From contig QCBN01000003.1 in the NCBI GenBank assembly GCA_003281585.1, positions 1 to 64,000 on the forward strand: 64,000 nucleotides of DNA. The letters are read 5' to 3'. The notes beneath the pieces are model-generated. The model saw only the letters and a program-made list of their open reading frames with translations, did no database searches and was not told the DNA's origin. Of the stretch, positions 50,436-60,956 are shown piece after piece (the first letter of the stretch is position 1; every line of letters begins with the position of its first letter). This DNA is from Prochlorococcus sp. AG-347-I15. Lineage in GTDB: Bacteria > Cyanobacteriota > Cyanobacteriia > PCC-6307 > Cyanobiaceae. The translations under genes were made by a program, and so were the position numbers.

Positions 50436-52323
50436 AATTATCTAACTTAAATTTTTTTACAATTTTATCTGCCATCTGATCAGGCAAAAGTCCTAATTTT
50501 TCTTTACTCTGATCAGGTGAAGCATGATCAACTAATACATCAGGTATTCCTATTCTGCATACAGGAATATTTATTCCATTATCGTTTAATAATTCTATTA
50601 TTGCGGAACCAAATCCACCAATTAGGGTTCCTTCTTCCATAGTTACAACTTTTTGAATCCTACTTGCTAAAGGCATAATAAGATTTTTATCAAGAGGTTT
50701 CACAAATCTTGCATTAATAAGACATACATTAATGTTCATATTTTTTAGTATCTTTGTTGTTTCGATAGCTGATGCGACCATTGAACCATAAGCAATAATT
50801 AAAATATCCTCTCCTTCTTCAAGTATTTCAGCTTCGCCTATATTTAACGGTTCCCAACCCTCATCCATTACAGCCACTCCTAACCCAGAGCCTCTTGGTA
50901 TTCTTAGTGCTGTAGGACCGTTATGGTTAATTGAGGTTATTAACATTCTCTGTAATTCAGACTCATCTTTTGGGGCCATCAATACAAAATTAGGTATAGA
51001 CCTCATATAACTGATATCGTACTGACCTTGGTGAGTAGGACCGTCAGCTCCAACTATCCCAGCCCTATCAAGTACGAATGATACAGGTAAATTTTGTATC
51101 CCTACATCATGAATTAATTGATCGAATGCACGTTGAAGAAAAGTACTATAAATAGCTACAACAGGCTTAAGTCCATCGCACGACATTCCTGCCGCAAGAG
51201 TAACTGCATGTTGTTCTGCTATTCCTACATCGATATATTGGTCTGGAATATTTCTTTGTAATATATCTAAACCAGTACCTGTGGCCATTGCAGCTGTAAT
51301 GCCAACCACTTTGCTATCTTGTTCACATATTTTCAATAAGGTTTGACCAAATATTTTACTATAACTAACAGGCTTAGGTTTCTTTGATGGAATAGATTTC
51401 CCAGTAGTCAGATCAAATGCAGACTGTGCATGATATCCTACCTGGTCAGCTTCTGCATAAGGATAACCCTTACCTTTTGTTGTAACAACATGAACAAGAA
51501 CAGGTTTTTTAAGTTTATGAGCAGTATTAAAAGTATTAACTAAATTTCCAATATCATGACCATCAATTGGACCCATATATGTAAATCCGAGTTCTTCAAA
51601 AACAGCACCAACCTTTGGCACAGCAAGTCGTCTAACGCTTCCTTTAATATTTTTTAGTTCCTCTGGAATATCCTTACCAATTAATGGAATATTTTTTACA
51701 CTTTCTTGAACACTATCGGACAAAAATTGCAATGGTGGACTAACTCTTACCTTATTTAAATAAGAAGAAAGGGCTCCAACTGGAGGTGAAATAGACATAT
51801 CATTATCGTTTAGTACTACAACTAAAGGTGTATTTGGTAAGTGACCTGCATGATTTATAGCTTCTAATGCCATTCCTCCAGTTAATGCTCCATCTCCAAT
51901 TACAGCGACACATTTATAATTTTCGCCTTTTCTATCTCTTGCTATTGCCATTCCTAAAGCAGCAGAAATTGAAGTACTTGCATGTCCAGCACCGAAATGA
52001 TCAAATTTACTTTCACTTCTTTTGAGATATCCTGCTACACCATTTTGTTGTCTAAGGGAATCAAATTGACTGTATCGTCCTGTTATTAGTTTATGAGGAT
52101 AACCTTGATGTCCTACATCCCAAACAACTTTATCAAAATCAAGATCAAGAGTTTGATATAAAGCCAGTGTAAGCTCAACTACACCTAATCCAGGACCAAG
52201 ATGTCCACCACTGGTAGATACTACTTGAAGATGTCTTTCTCTAATTTGACAAGCAATTTCCTCTAATTGTGAAACTGTTAAGCCATGAAGTTGATTTGGA
52301 TGACTTAACTCACTTAAAAGCAT
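50434..52323 (-). CDS. dxs: 1-deoxy-D-xylulose-5-phosphate synthase
   Basis: 629 aa; [52 protein letters not shown]. Confidence 0.98.
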   Translation of the reverse strand: MLLSELSHPNQLHGLTVSQLEEIACQIRERHLQVVSTSGGHLGPGLGVVELTLALYQTLDLDFDKVVWDVGHQGYPHKLITGRYSQFDSLRQQNGVAGYLKRSESKFDHFGAGHASTSISAALGMAIARDRKGENYKCVAVIGDGALTGGMALEAINHAGHLPNTPLVVVLNDNDMSISPPVGALSSYLNKVRVSPPLQFLSDSVQESVKNIPLIGKDIPEELKNIKGSVRRLAVPKVGAVFEELGFTYMGPIDGHDIGNLVNTFNTAHKLKKPVLVHVVTTKGKGYPYAEADQVGYHAQSAFDLTTGKSIPSKKPKPVSYSKIFGQTLLKICEQDSKVVGITAAMATGTGLDILQRNIPDQYIDVGIAEQHAVTLAAGMSCDGLKPVVAIYSTFLQRAFDQLIHDVGIQNLPVSFVLDRAGIVGADGPTHQGQYDISYMRSIPNFVLMAPKDESELQRMLITSINHNGPTALRIPRGSGLGVAVMDEGWEPLNIGEAEILEEGEDILIIAYGSMVASAIETTKILKNMNINVCLINARFVKPLDKNLIMPLASRIQKVVTMEEGTLIGGFGSAIIELLNDNGINIPVCRIGIPDVLVDHASPDQSKEKLGLLPDQMADKIVKKFKLDN

Positions 52324-52439
52324 TTAACATAAATTGGTATCTATATAATCTAAAACGCCGAGGTGCAAAATGAGTATTTTTTTTGAAATAGATCATGTAA
52401 TGTTTTATTAGATTAATAATTAATGCTAAAAATATATAT

Positions 52440-53981
52440 ATGAATGATTATTTTGAAAAAATACTTCAAGCTGAAGTCTATGAAGTAGCAAAAAAAACAC
52501 CACTAGATAAAGCTCATAATTTAAGTAATACACTTAAAAATGAAGTTTTTCTAAAAAGAGAGGATCTTCAAGATGTATTTTCATTCAAAATAAGAGGGGC
52601 ATACAACAAGATGAGTAAGCTCAGTAAATCACAGCTTACTCAAGGAGTAATTACTTCAAGTGCTGGAAATCATGCTCAAGGTGTCGCACTTAGTGCTCTG
52701 AAATTAAATTGTCAAGCAACCATATTAATGCCCATTACAACACCTCTAGTAAAAGTTAATGCTGTAAAAAATTTAAAAGCAAAAGTTATATTATTTGGTG
52801 ATAATTATGATGAAACTTATAAAGAAGCAATAAGGATTAGTAAAGAGAGAAATTTATGTTTTATACATCCTTTTGATGATCCTGATGTAATAGCAGGACA
52901 AGGAACTATTGCTATTGAACTTGTACAGCAACTAAAGGAAAAACCTTATGCAATTTATATTGCTGTTGGGGGTGGTGGATTGATATCAGGAATATCATTA
53001 TATATAAAAAAAATATGGCCTGATGTAAAAATAATTGGCGTAGAGCCTGAAGATGCAGACGCTATGACAAAATCCTTGGAAGCATCACAAATTGTAGAAT
53101 TATCTTCTGTCGGTCAATTTGCAGATGGAGTGGCGGTTAAAAAAATTGGTAAAAATACTTTTGATATTGGTGTAAAATATATAGATAAGATGATTAGGGT
53201 TAATACTGATGAAATATGTGCTGCTATAAAAGATGTTTTTGAGGATACCAGATCAATACTAGAGCCCGCAGGAGCATTATCAATTGCAGGGATGAAAAAA
53301 GATATTTTAAATTCGAATCTTTCAAATAGAAAAATGGTTGCGATTGCATGTGGTGCAAATATGAATTTTGAGAGGCTTAGATTTGTAGCAGAAAGAGCAG
53401 AACTTGGTGAGTGTAAAGAAGTAATGATGGCTGTTGAAATTCCTGAACGTGCTGGAAGCTTAATTGATTTTTGCAAGTTACTTGATAATAGAAATTTAAC
53501 TGAATTTAGCTATAGGATGTCGAATTCTAAGAATGCCCAGATCTTTGTAGGAGTTCAAGTCTATGGGTTAAATGATAAAAAAAATCTTTTAAATGTATTT
53601 AGAAATTCGGAATACTCATTTATTGACATAAGTGAAGATGAATTATCTAAAAATCATCTCAGACATATGGTAGGTGGGAGATTACCAAAGAATTTTAAAG
53701 AAATTGATAATAGAAACTTTGTTGAGCTTTTATACAGATTTGAATTTCCTGAAAGGCCTGGCGCATTAATAAACTTCTTAAATAATATGAAATCTAATTG
53801 GTCTATAAGCGTATTTCACTATAGGAATTATGGTGCTGATGTAGGGAAAATTGTGATTGGAGTTTTAATCGATAGAAATGAAATTTTAGAGTGGAATAAA
53901 TTTGTACGAATTCTAGGCTATAAATTCTGGGATGAAACTCAAAACGATACATATAAATTATTCCTTGGTGCATCAGATTAA
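52440..53981 (+). CDS. ilvA: Threonine dehydratase, biosynthetic
   Basis: KREDLQDVFSFKIRGAYNKM, SAGNHAQGVALSA, two ACT-like regions. Confidence 0.97.
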   Translation: MNDYFEKILQAEVYEVAKKTPLDKAHNLSNTLKNEVFLKREDLQDVFSFKIRGAYNKMSKLSKSQLTQGVITSSAGNHAQGVALSALKLNCQATILMPITTPLVKVNAVKNLKAKVILFGDNYDETYKEAIRISKERNLCFIHPFDDPDVIAGQGTIAIELVQQLKEKPYAIYIAVGGGGLISGISLYIKKIWPDVKIIGVEPEDADAMTKSLEASQIVELSSVGQFADGVAVKKIGKNTFDIGVKYIDKMIRVNTDEICAAIKDVFEDTRSILEPAGALSIAGMKKDILNSNLSNRKMVAIACGANMNFERLRFVAERAELGECKEVMMAVEIPERAGSLIDFCKLLDNRNLTEFSYRMSNSKNAQIFVGVQVYGLNDKKNLLNVFRNSEYSFIDISEDELSKNHLRHMVGGRLPKNFKEIDNRNFVELLYRFEFPERPGALINFLNNMKSNWSISVFHYRNYGADVGKIVIGVLIDRNEILEWNKFVRILGYKFWDETQNDTYKLFLGASD

Positions 53982-53999
53982 ATTTAAGGTAAATTAGGA

Positions 54000-54554
54000 A
54001 TGATTTCGGTAATAAAAATCAATCAACCTGTTCTGAATACCACGCCAATATCTGATATAGATCTAGTTACTAAAGTAGAAGCTGTTCTATATTTAAAAGG
54101 CAGACCAATAACAAAAAAGGATCTTTCAGAAATTACTAATTCTGATATCAACTCAATAAATGATGCAATTAATGATCTAAAAGATAAATACTCTAATCAC
54201 AACTCAGCTATAGAGTTAAATGAAGTTAATAACAGTTTTTCTCTTGAACTAAAATCTAGTCTTAATGAATTCGTCGATGATTTACTCCCTTCTGATTTGA
54301 AAACATCGGAATTAAGGACATTAGCAACTATTGCAATCAAAAAAAAGATTCTGCAATCAGATCTTATACTTCTTCGAGGTTCAGGAGCTTATGATCATAT
54401 TAAAGAATTATTAGAAAAGAAGTTTATCGTTAAAAGGAGGCAAAAAGATGGTAGATCATATTGGTTATCATTATCAGAAAAGTTTTTTCAAACATTTGCT
54501 GTGAGTAATGAATATCTTTCAAGAATAGGAAACCGTAATACTAAGCAGCAATAA
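54000..54554 (+). CDS. scpB: Segregation and condensation protein B
   Basis: VEAVLYLKGRPITKKDL…LRTLATIAIKKKILQSDLILLRGSGAYDHIKELLEKKFI. Confidence 0.88.
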   Translation: MISVIKINQPVLNTTPISDIDLVTKVEAVLYLKGRPITKKDLSEITNSDINSINDAINDLKDKYSNHNSAIELNEVNNSFSLELKSSLNEFVDDLLPSDLKTSELRTLATIAIKKKILQSDLILLRGSGAYDHIKELLEKKFIVKRRQKDGRSYWLSLSEKFFQTFAVSNEYLSRIGNRNTKQQ

Positions 54555-54592
54555 TAAGTAAATGTTAGAATAGATGAAATTACGGTAAGTTA

Positions 54593-54871
54593 ATGTTATC
54601 TGAGATTTTTGCAGTTCTGGGCCAAACTTTATCAATTTATTCATTCATATTAATAATAAGAATTTTACTTACATGGTTTCCAGGTATAGATTGGAGTAAC
54701 GGTATTTTATCTGCATTAACTTCAATCACAGATCCATATTTAAACATTTTTAGAGGTATTATCCCTCCAATAGGTGGATTTGATATTTCTTCTTTATTAG
54801 CTTTTTTACTTTTAAATGTTATTCAAAACTTAATTACAAATCTCCAGTATGCAAGTTTAGGGTATAGCTGA
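54593..54871 (+). CDS. YggT/Ycf19 family membrane protein
   Basis: YSFILIIRILLTWFPGIDWSNGILSALTSITDPYLNIFRGIIPPIGGFDISSLLAFLLL. Confidence 0.92.
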   Translation: MLSEIFAVLGQTLSIYSFILIIRILLTWFPGIDWSNGILSALTSITDPYLNIFRGIIPPIGGFDISSLLAFLLLNVIQNLITNLQYASLGYS

Positions 54872-54873
54872 TT

Positions 54874-55203
54874 TTATCTATTATCTCCAGAACCTCTAAT
54901 CTTACCTTTAGCAGCTCTTAATTTTAATTTTTCAAGGTTTTGTAATGCAACATCTTCTAAATTAAAATTTAATTCTGTGCAGAGGTTTGATATGTACCAC
55001 AACACATCTCCTAACTCTTTCTTAATACCTAATTTTGATTCCTCATCAAATACTCCATTTTTATCTCTTATAACTTTCTTTACTTTTTCTGCCACCTCAC
55101 CAGCTTCTCCAACTAAACCAAGAGTTGGATAAATATTATTTGAGCCTAAATCTGGATATTGTGCTGTTTCTCTAGCTTTTGTCTGATAAGTTTTAAAATC
55201 CAT
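54874..55203 (-). CDS. MazG-like nucleotide pyrophosphohydrolase
   Basis: LGLVGEAGEVAEKVKKVIRDK…KKELGDVLWYISNL. Confidence 0.88.
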   Translation of the reverse strand: MDFKTYQTKARETAQYPDLGSNNIYPTLGLVGEAGEVAEKVKKVIRDKNGVFDEESKLGIKKELGDVLWYISNLCTELNFNLEDVALQNLEKLKLRAAKGKIRGSGDNR

Positions 55204-55264
55204 GTCTTAAATAACTAACTTTAGGTATGGTAAATTTATTTATATCTAGCAATATTATCCATAT

Positions 55265-57055
55265 ATGTCGAATATTGATTTAAAAAGAAGAACAAAAATA
55301 GTCGCAACCATTGGCCCTGCAACTCAATCTGAAGAGATAATTACAGATTTAATTAAAGCTGGAGTGACAACATTTAGATTAAATTTCTCGCATGGAGATC
55401 ATAAAGATCATGCTGAGAGAATAAAAACTATAAGAAAAGTATCAAAAAAGCTAGATATAGATATTGGAATATTACAAGATCTTCAAGGACCTAAAATAAG
55501 ATTAGGGCGCTTTAAAGATGGTCCGGTAAAAGTAAAAAAAGGTGATAAGTTTACACTGACATCCAATGAAGTTGAATGTACAAATACTATTGCCAATGTA
55601 ACCTACGACAAACTTTCTCAAGAAGTTAGAGAAGGGAAAAGAATACTATTAGATGATGGCAAAATAGAAATGATTGTAGAAAAAATTGATATAAAAGCTA
55701 ATCTTTTGGAGTGTCTTGTAACAGTAGGAGGAGTTCTTTCTAATAACAAAGGTGTTAATTTTCCAGATGTTCAATTATCAGTAAAAGCTTTAACAGAAAA
55801 AGATAAAGAAGATTTAAAATTTGGTTTATCTGAAGGAGTTGATTGGATCGCGTTAAGTTTCGTAAGAAATCCATCTGATATAAACGAGATTAAAGATTTA
55901 ATAAATAAAAATGGGCATTCAACTCCCGTAGTCGCAAAAATAGAAAAATTTGAAGCAATTGACCAAATTGACGCTGTATTACCTTTATGTGATGGGGTAA
56001 TGGTTGCAAGGGGTGATTTAGGTGTAGAAATGCCTGCTGAAGAAGTTCCTCTATTACAAAAGGAATTAATAAGAAAATCTAATTCATTAGGTATTCCCAT
56101 AATTACAGCGACTCAAATGCTTGATTCTATGGCTTCGAATCCAAGACCAACTAGAGCCGAAGTAAGTGATGTTGCGAATGCAATTCTGGATGGAACGGAT
56201 GCAGTAATGCTTTCAAACGAAACTGCAGTTGGTGATTTTCCTGTAGAGGCAGTAGAAACGATGGCAACCATCGCAAGAAGAATTGAAAGGGATTATCCAC
56301 TTAAAGCTATTGAGAGCAACCTACCTAGTACGATCCCAAATGCTATTAGTGCAGCAGTGAGTAATATAGCTAGACAACTTGATGCAGGAGCTATAATCCC
56401 TCTAACTAAATCAGGATCTACTGCCCGAAATGTAAGTAAATTCAGACCACCAACACCTATTTTGGCAACCACTACAGAGAGGAGTGTAGCCAGAAGATTA
56501 CAGCTAGTTTGGGGAGTTACTCCTATAGTAGTTAAAAATGATGAAAGAACTGCAAAGACTTTTAGTTTAGCTATGCAAATTGCTCAGGAGATGGGGATCT
56601 TAAATCAAGGAGATTTAGTAGTTCAAACTGCAGGTACATTAACTGGCATTAGCGGCTCTACAGATTTAATAAAAGTCGGTTTAGTAAGAAAAATTGTATC
56701 GAGAGGAATTTCAATAGGGGAAGTTGGTGTTACAGGTAAAGCAAGAATAATAAAAAATAATCTAGATATGTCCTTAATTTGTCCTGGTGAAATAGTATTT
56801 GTACCAGAGGAATTAATGAAAAATATTCCACTGAGTAAAAATATTGCGGGCATAGTCACGAATCAAAATGTAGATGATGTTTATGCATTGTTTAACAAAA
56901 ATAATAAAAAGATATCTACTATTTGTAATTTAGAAAATATGGATAATCGCCAAATTAGTAATGGCGACCTTATCACACTGCAGCTTAATGAGGGCGTTAT
57001 TTACATGGGACAAATTGAAGATGATGATGGAATAGATAAATATAAATATGTCTAG
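55265..57055 (+). CDS. pyk: Pyruvate kinase
   Basis: 596 aa; KIVATIGPATQSEE, MVARGDLGVEMPAEEVPLLQK, C-terminal PEP-utilizer-like extension. Confidence 0.98.
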   Translation: MSNIDLKRRTKIVATIGPATQSEEIITDLIKAGVTTFRLNFSHGDHKDHAERIKTIRKVSKKLDIDIGILQDLQGPKIRLGRFKDGPVKVKKGDKFTLTSNEVECTNTIANVTYDKLSQEVREGKRILLDDGKIEMIVEKIDIKANLLECLVTVGGVLSNNKGVNFPDVQLSVKALTEKDKEDLKFGLSEGVDWIALSFVRNPSDINEIKDLINKNGHSTPVVAKIEKFEAIDQIDAVLPLCDGVMVARGDLGVEMPAEEVPLLQKELIRKSNSLGIPIITATQMLDSMASNPRPTRAEVSDVANAILDGTDAVMLSNETAVGDFPVEAVETMATIARRIERDYPLKAIESNLPSTIPNAISAAVSNIARQLDAGAIIPLTKSGSTARNVSKFRPPTPILATTTERSVARRLQLVWGVTPIVVKNDERTAKTFSLAMQIAQEMGILNQGDLVVQTAGTLTGISGSTDLIKVGLVRKIVSRGISIGEVGVTGKARIIKNNLDMSLICPGEIVFVPEELMKNIPLSKNIAGIVTNQNVDDVYALFNKNNKKISTICNLENMDNRQISNGDLITLQLNEGVIYMGQIEDDDGIDKYKYV

Positions 57056-58280
57056 AAATATTTCAATAAAAGAAGCCTTAGGAATGGCTACAAAAACATT
57101 AGTATCTAATAAATTGAGAAGTTCGTTAACAATGCTTGGTATAATTATAGGAAATGCATCAGTTATTACACTTGTTGGACTTGGAAGGGGTGCTCAAACA
57201 TTAGCAAAAAATCAATTAAGTAATTTAGGTGCAAATGTTTTATTCATTGTACCTGGAAATAATGACACAAGAAGAAGAGGTATTTCATTTCCAAAAAACC
57301 TTGTTATAGAAGATGCAGTAGCAATAAGAAATCAAGTCCCAACAGTCAAAAAAGTTGCTCCTCAAATCTCGGCTAATGAAATAGTGCAATCTAATTCTAA
57401 AAGCCTGAATATATCAATTGCAGGAGTTACTCCTGAATTTCTTAAAGTAAGAAGTTTTGAAGTAGATAAGGGTAGATTTTTATCAAAAAGTGATGTTAAT
57501 AGTGCAAGAAGTTATGTAGTAATAGGTCCTGATCTTAAAGACGAATTTTTCAAAAATGAATCATCATCACTTGGAAAAAAAATCAGAATTAAAGATCATA
57601 CATATGAAATTATCGGAATATTAAAACCAAAAGGTGCTGTATTTGGAAGTAATCAAGATAAAAACGCTTATATTCCATTAACTACCATGGTAAATAGGAT
57701 AACTGGGAAGGACCCTACCTATGGTGTAAGTTTAAGTTTCATTAGTGTGGAAGCGATAAATAAAAATGCAACAAGTGCCGCAAAATTTCAAATTACTAAC
57801 TTATTAAGACAAAGACATAAAATAATAAGAGATGATGACTTTGCAGTTAGATCACAAGAAGATGCATTAAACATAGTAACTACAATTACAGGTGGCCTAA
57901 CATTTCTATTAGCAGGTATTGGCGCAGTATCTTTAGTAGTTGGTGGCATAGGAATCATGAATATTATGCTTGTTTCTGTTAGTGAAAGAACTGAAGAAAT
58001 TGGTCTTAGAAAAGCAATAGGAGCCAAACAGTCCGATATATTAATTCAATTTTTAATTGAGGCATTGATTTTATCTACAATTGGAGGATTAATAGGAACA
58101 ACAACGGGATTATCAGGAGTTTTTCTTTTATCTGTTATAACACCACTCCCAGCATCTGTAGGGCTTACAACCACTATCTCTACCATGATCATTTCAGGAT
58201 CAATAGGTTTAATCTTTGGCGTTTTACCTGCGAAAAGAGCTTCAAAATTAGACCCGATTGTTGCATTAAGAAGTTTATAA
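57048..58280 (+). CDS. MacB/FtsX-type ABC transporter permease
   Basis: LRSSLTMLGIIIGNASVITLVGLGRGAQ…GGIGIMNIMLVSVSERTEEIGLRKAIGAK. Confidence 0.92.
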   Translation: MSRNISIKEALGMATKTLVSNKLRSSLTMLGIIIGNASVITLVGLGRGAQTLAKNQLSNLGANVLFIVPGNNDTRRRGISFPKNLVIEDAVAIRNQVPTVKKVAPQISANEIVQSNSKSLNISIAGVTPEFLKVRSFEVDKGRFLSKSDVNSARSYVVIGPDLKDEFFKNESSSLGKKIRIKDHTYEIIGILKPKGAVFGSNQDKNAYIPLTTMVNRITGKDPTYGVSLSFISVEAINKNATSAAKFQITNLLRQRHKIIRDDDFAVRSQEDALNIVTTITGGLTFLLAGIGAVSLVVGGIGIMNIMLVSVSERTEEIGLRKAIGAKQSDILIQFLIEALILSTIGGLIGTTTGLSGVFLLSVITPLPASVGLTTTISTMIISGSIGLIFGVLPAKRASKLDPIVALRSL

Positions 58281-58295
58281 ATAGAATTTATAATC

Positions 58296-58871
58296 ATGCT
58301 CAATTTTTATAAAATAATTGAGATAGTGGTCAGTATTCAATCATTAATAATATCTACAATGATTCCTGTTTATTTACCACTCCCATTCATTTATAAATCA
58401 AGTGTTTTCTTTGAGATGCCAATTACATGGCAACTACCAGCTATAATTTTATTAACATTAATGTTTGATAGAAAAGTAGTTTACAAAGCTTTCACAATTT
58501 ATATATTTATAGGCTTATTTATATCTCCTATCCTTCATCAAGGAGGTTCATTAGGGTATCTGCTCATTCCAAATTTTGGTTATTTATTAGGTGTGTATCC
58601 ATTAATCAAAATAATTGATAATTTAAATACTAGAAATAGGATAAATATACGCAATTTTTTAAAATATGGATTTATAGCAATAGGTGCGATGCATATAACT
58701 GGAATACTTTACAACTTTATCCAAATTGTATTTTACAGTGAATTTAATATCTTTTTATATAATTTAGGAAAATACACTGTAGGTAAAATTGGGTATCATT
58801 TTTTAATGCTTTTACCAGTATATCTAATTATTAAACCTATAAAACTTTTAAAAATGGCAAATAATGATTAA
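58296..58871 (+). CDS. bioY: BioY-like biotin transporter component
   Basis: Multi-TM; GGSLGYLLIPNFGYLLGVYPLIKII. Confidence 0.7.
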   Translation: MLNFYKIIEIVVSIQSLIISTMIPVYLPLPFIYKSSVFFEMPITWQLPAIILLTLMFDRKVVYKAFTIYIFIGLFISPILHQGGSLGYLLIPNFGYLLGVYPLIKIIDNLNTRNRINIRNFLKYGFIAIGAMHITGILYNFIQIVFYSEFNIFLYNLGKYTVGKIGYHFLMLLPVYLIIKPIKLLKMANND

Positions 58872-59322
58872 TAAAATACAAACAAAATTATATTTTTTAT
58901 CTTTAAGTATATTTATTATTTTAATAGATCAACTTACTAAATATTTAATGCTTTATAATTATAATATATTTATAAATAAAGATTTCCTTTTATTTAGATT
59001 AGACTTTGTAAAAAATTACGGAGCAGCTTTTAATATATTTAGTGGTAATAGAATATTTTTATCTTTCATAAGTATTATTTTTTCAATAATACTTATTTAT
59101 TTAATAATAAGGAAAAAGAATTTAAAGTCTCTTGACCTTTACTCCTACAGCTTCATTCTTGGTGGAACTATTGGTAATGGAATGGATCGAATTTTAAAAG
59201 GTTTTGTAATCGATATTATTAATTTAAATATTATTAATTTTCCAGTATTTAATATTGCAGATATATCTATTAACATTGGTTTTATTTGTTTAATTTTTAG
59301 CATTTTTAAAAAAAATCGATAA
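58864..59322 (+). CDS. lspA: Lipoprotein signal peptidase
   Basis: ILIDQLTKYLM, DFVKNYGAAFNIFSG, IGNGMDRILKGFVIDII, FNIADISINIG. Confidence 0.95.
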   Translation: MINKIQTKLYFLSLSIFIILIDQLTKYLMLYNYNIFINKDFLLFRLDFVKNYGAAFNIFSGNRIFLSFISIIFSIILIYLIIRKKNLKSLDLYSYSFILGGTIGNGMDRILKGFVIDIINLNIINFPVFNIADISINIGFICLIFSIFKKNR

Positions 59323-59323
59323 T

Positions 59324-60823
59324 ATGAATTACTTAAAACTAAAGTATATAAAATATTTCATATATATATTATTTCTATATATTTTATTCTCTATATTAAT
59401 AAGAATAGTAAGTATCTATACGCTTTTATTTTTTATAATAGTTTTATATATTTTGTATAAAATTGATAAAAAACTATTTAAAAAAATAGTTTATAAAATT
59501 ATATATAAAAATAAAAAGAATACACTTTTATTCAAAAATACGTTTGGTGCTGCCAAGATAAGTTTGGAGGGTGTCGAGAAAATTAATAAAAAAATTAACG
59601 ATAAAGTAAAAGTTGAAATGTTAAATTACCAAAAAAATATCCTAGAGTCCCAATTAAAAACAGGAGATTATAATGTTACTCTTTTTGGCACAGGTTCCTC
59701 AGGAAAAACATCTATAGCAAGATCTTTATTGAAAAATATTGTTGGACAAACTTCACCAAAAATTGGAACAACAAAGCAAATTAATAGATATAAAATTCGT
59801 ATCCCAATCTTGAAAAGAAATATTAATATAGTCGATACTCCGGGTTTATTCGAACCATCTAAATTAGGAGAAGAAAGAGAAAAAGCAACGATTTTACAAG
59901 CATCAAATTCTGACTTAGTTCTTTTTGTATTAGATCAGGACCTAAATAAATACGAAAACTACTTAATTAAAGAATTATTAAAATTAAGGAAAAAAATAAT
60001 AATAGTTCTTAATAAATGTGATTTGAGGTCTAAAGATGAAAATAACCTCATCAAAGAAAACATAATTTCTATAGTTTCAGCCAAAAAAAATAATATTTCA
60101 GTTGTTCAAACAATTGCCGTACCATCACGATCCCACTACATAAAATCAGATGCTTTAAATATAGTTCCAGAGGTAGGAACTTTATTTAGAGAATTAATTG
60201 AAACACTCGACAATAATGGTGAAGAATTATTGGCGGATAATATTCTTTTACGCTCAAATAAGTTAGGTATTAAAAGTAAAAATTTCGTTCAAGAACAAAG
60301 ATATTTAATGTCAAATAAAGTTATTAATAAATATATGTGGATAACAGGAGGAGTAATACTAGTTAATCCACTACCAGCTGTTGATTTCCTTACTACTACC
60401 TCCGTAAACGTTCAAATGATAATGGAATTATCAAAAATATATGAAATAAGGCTTACAAAAAAAGATGCAAAAGATTTAGCAACATCATTGCTAAGCACAT
60501 TAGCTAAACAAGGAATACTAAAAGGGAGTCTCGCCATACTTTCTTCTTCTTTAGCTACAAGCTTGACTAAAATAATATTATCTAAATCTATACAATCAGT
60601 TACAGCAGGCTGGTTAATAAGAATAGTAGGACTAAGTTTGATTGAATATTTTAAAAATGGTCAAGATTGGGGAGATGGAGGCATTCAAGAAGTAGTAGAT
60701 AATATTTATAAATTAAGTAAGAGAGAAGACGTATTAAACAACTTTGTAAAAGAAGCTATTTCAAAAATTGAAATGAAAAAGTATTTTAAATCAAATAAAA
60801 GTTTGCCTCCTTTTACTATGTAA
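59324..60823 (+). CDS. Era-like membrane-associated GTPase with DUF697-like C-terminus
   Basis: GTGSSGKTSIA (G1), DTPG (G3), NKCD (G4); C-terminal hydrophobic DUF697-like region. Confidence 0.85.
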   Translation: MNYLKLKYIKYFIYILFLYILFSILIRIVSIYTLLFFIIVLYILYKIDKKLFKKIVYKIIYKNKKNTLLFKNTFGAAKISLEGVEKINKKINDKVKVEMLNYQKNILESQLKTGDYNVTLFGTGSSGKTSIARSLLKNIVGQTSPKIGTTKQINRYKIRIPILKRNINIVDTPGLFEPSKLGEEREKATILQASNSDLVLFVLDQDLNKYENYLIKELLKLRKKIIIVLNKCDLRSKDENNLIKENIISIVSAKKNNISVVQTIAVPSRSHYIKSDALNIVPEVGTLFRELIETLDNNGEELLADNILLRSNKLGIKSKNFVQEQRYLMSNKVINKYMWITGGVILVNPLPAVDFLTTTSVNVQMIMELSKIYEIRLTKKDAKDLATSLLSTLAKQGILKGSLAILSSSLATSLTKIILSKSIQSVTAGWLIRIVGLSLIEYFKNGQDWGDGGIQEVVDNIYKLSKREDVLNNFVKEAISKIEMKKYFKSNKSLPPFTM

Positions 60824-60953
60824 AATTGGATAATTGATCATTTAGAAAAGTTCTGAAATCAAAGATAGTTATTAAGAGTAAGTAAGCAACACAAATAGCT
60901 ATAGATATAAACCCTGTTACTATTGCAATAATTTTAGGTCTACCCATATTCAT
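60816..60953 (-). CDS. 45-aa single-TM microprotein
   Basis: MNMGRPKIIAIVTGFISIAICVAYLLLITIFDFRTFLNDQLSNFT*. Confidence 0.6.
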   Translation of the reverse strand: MNMGRPKIIAIVTGFISIAICVAYLLLITIFDFRTFLNDQLSNFT

Positions 60954-60956
60954 TAG

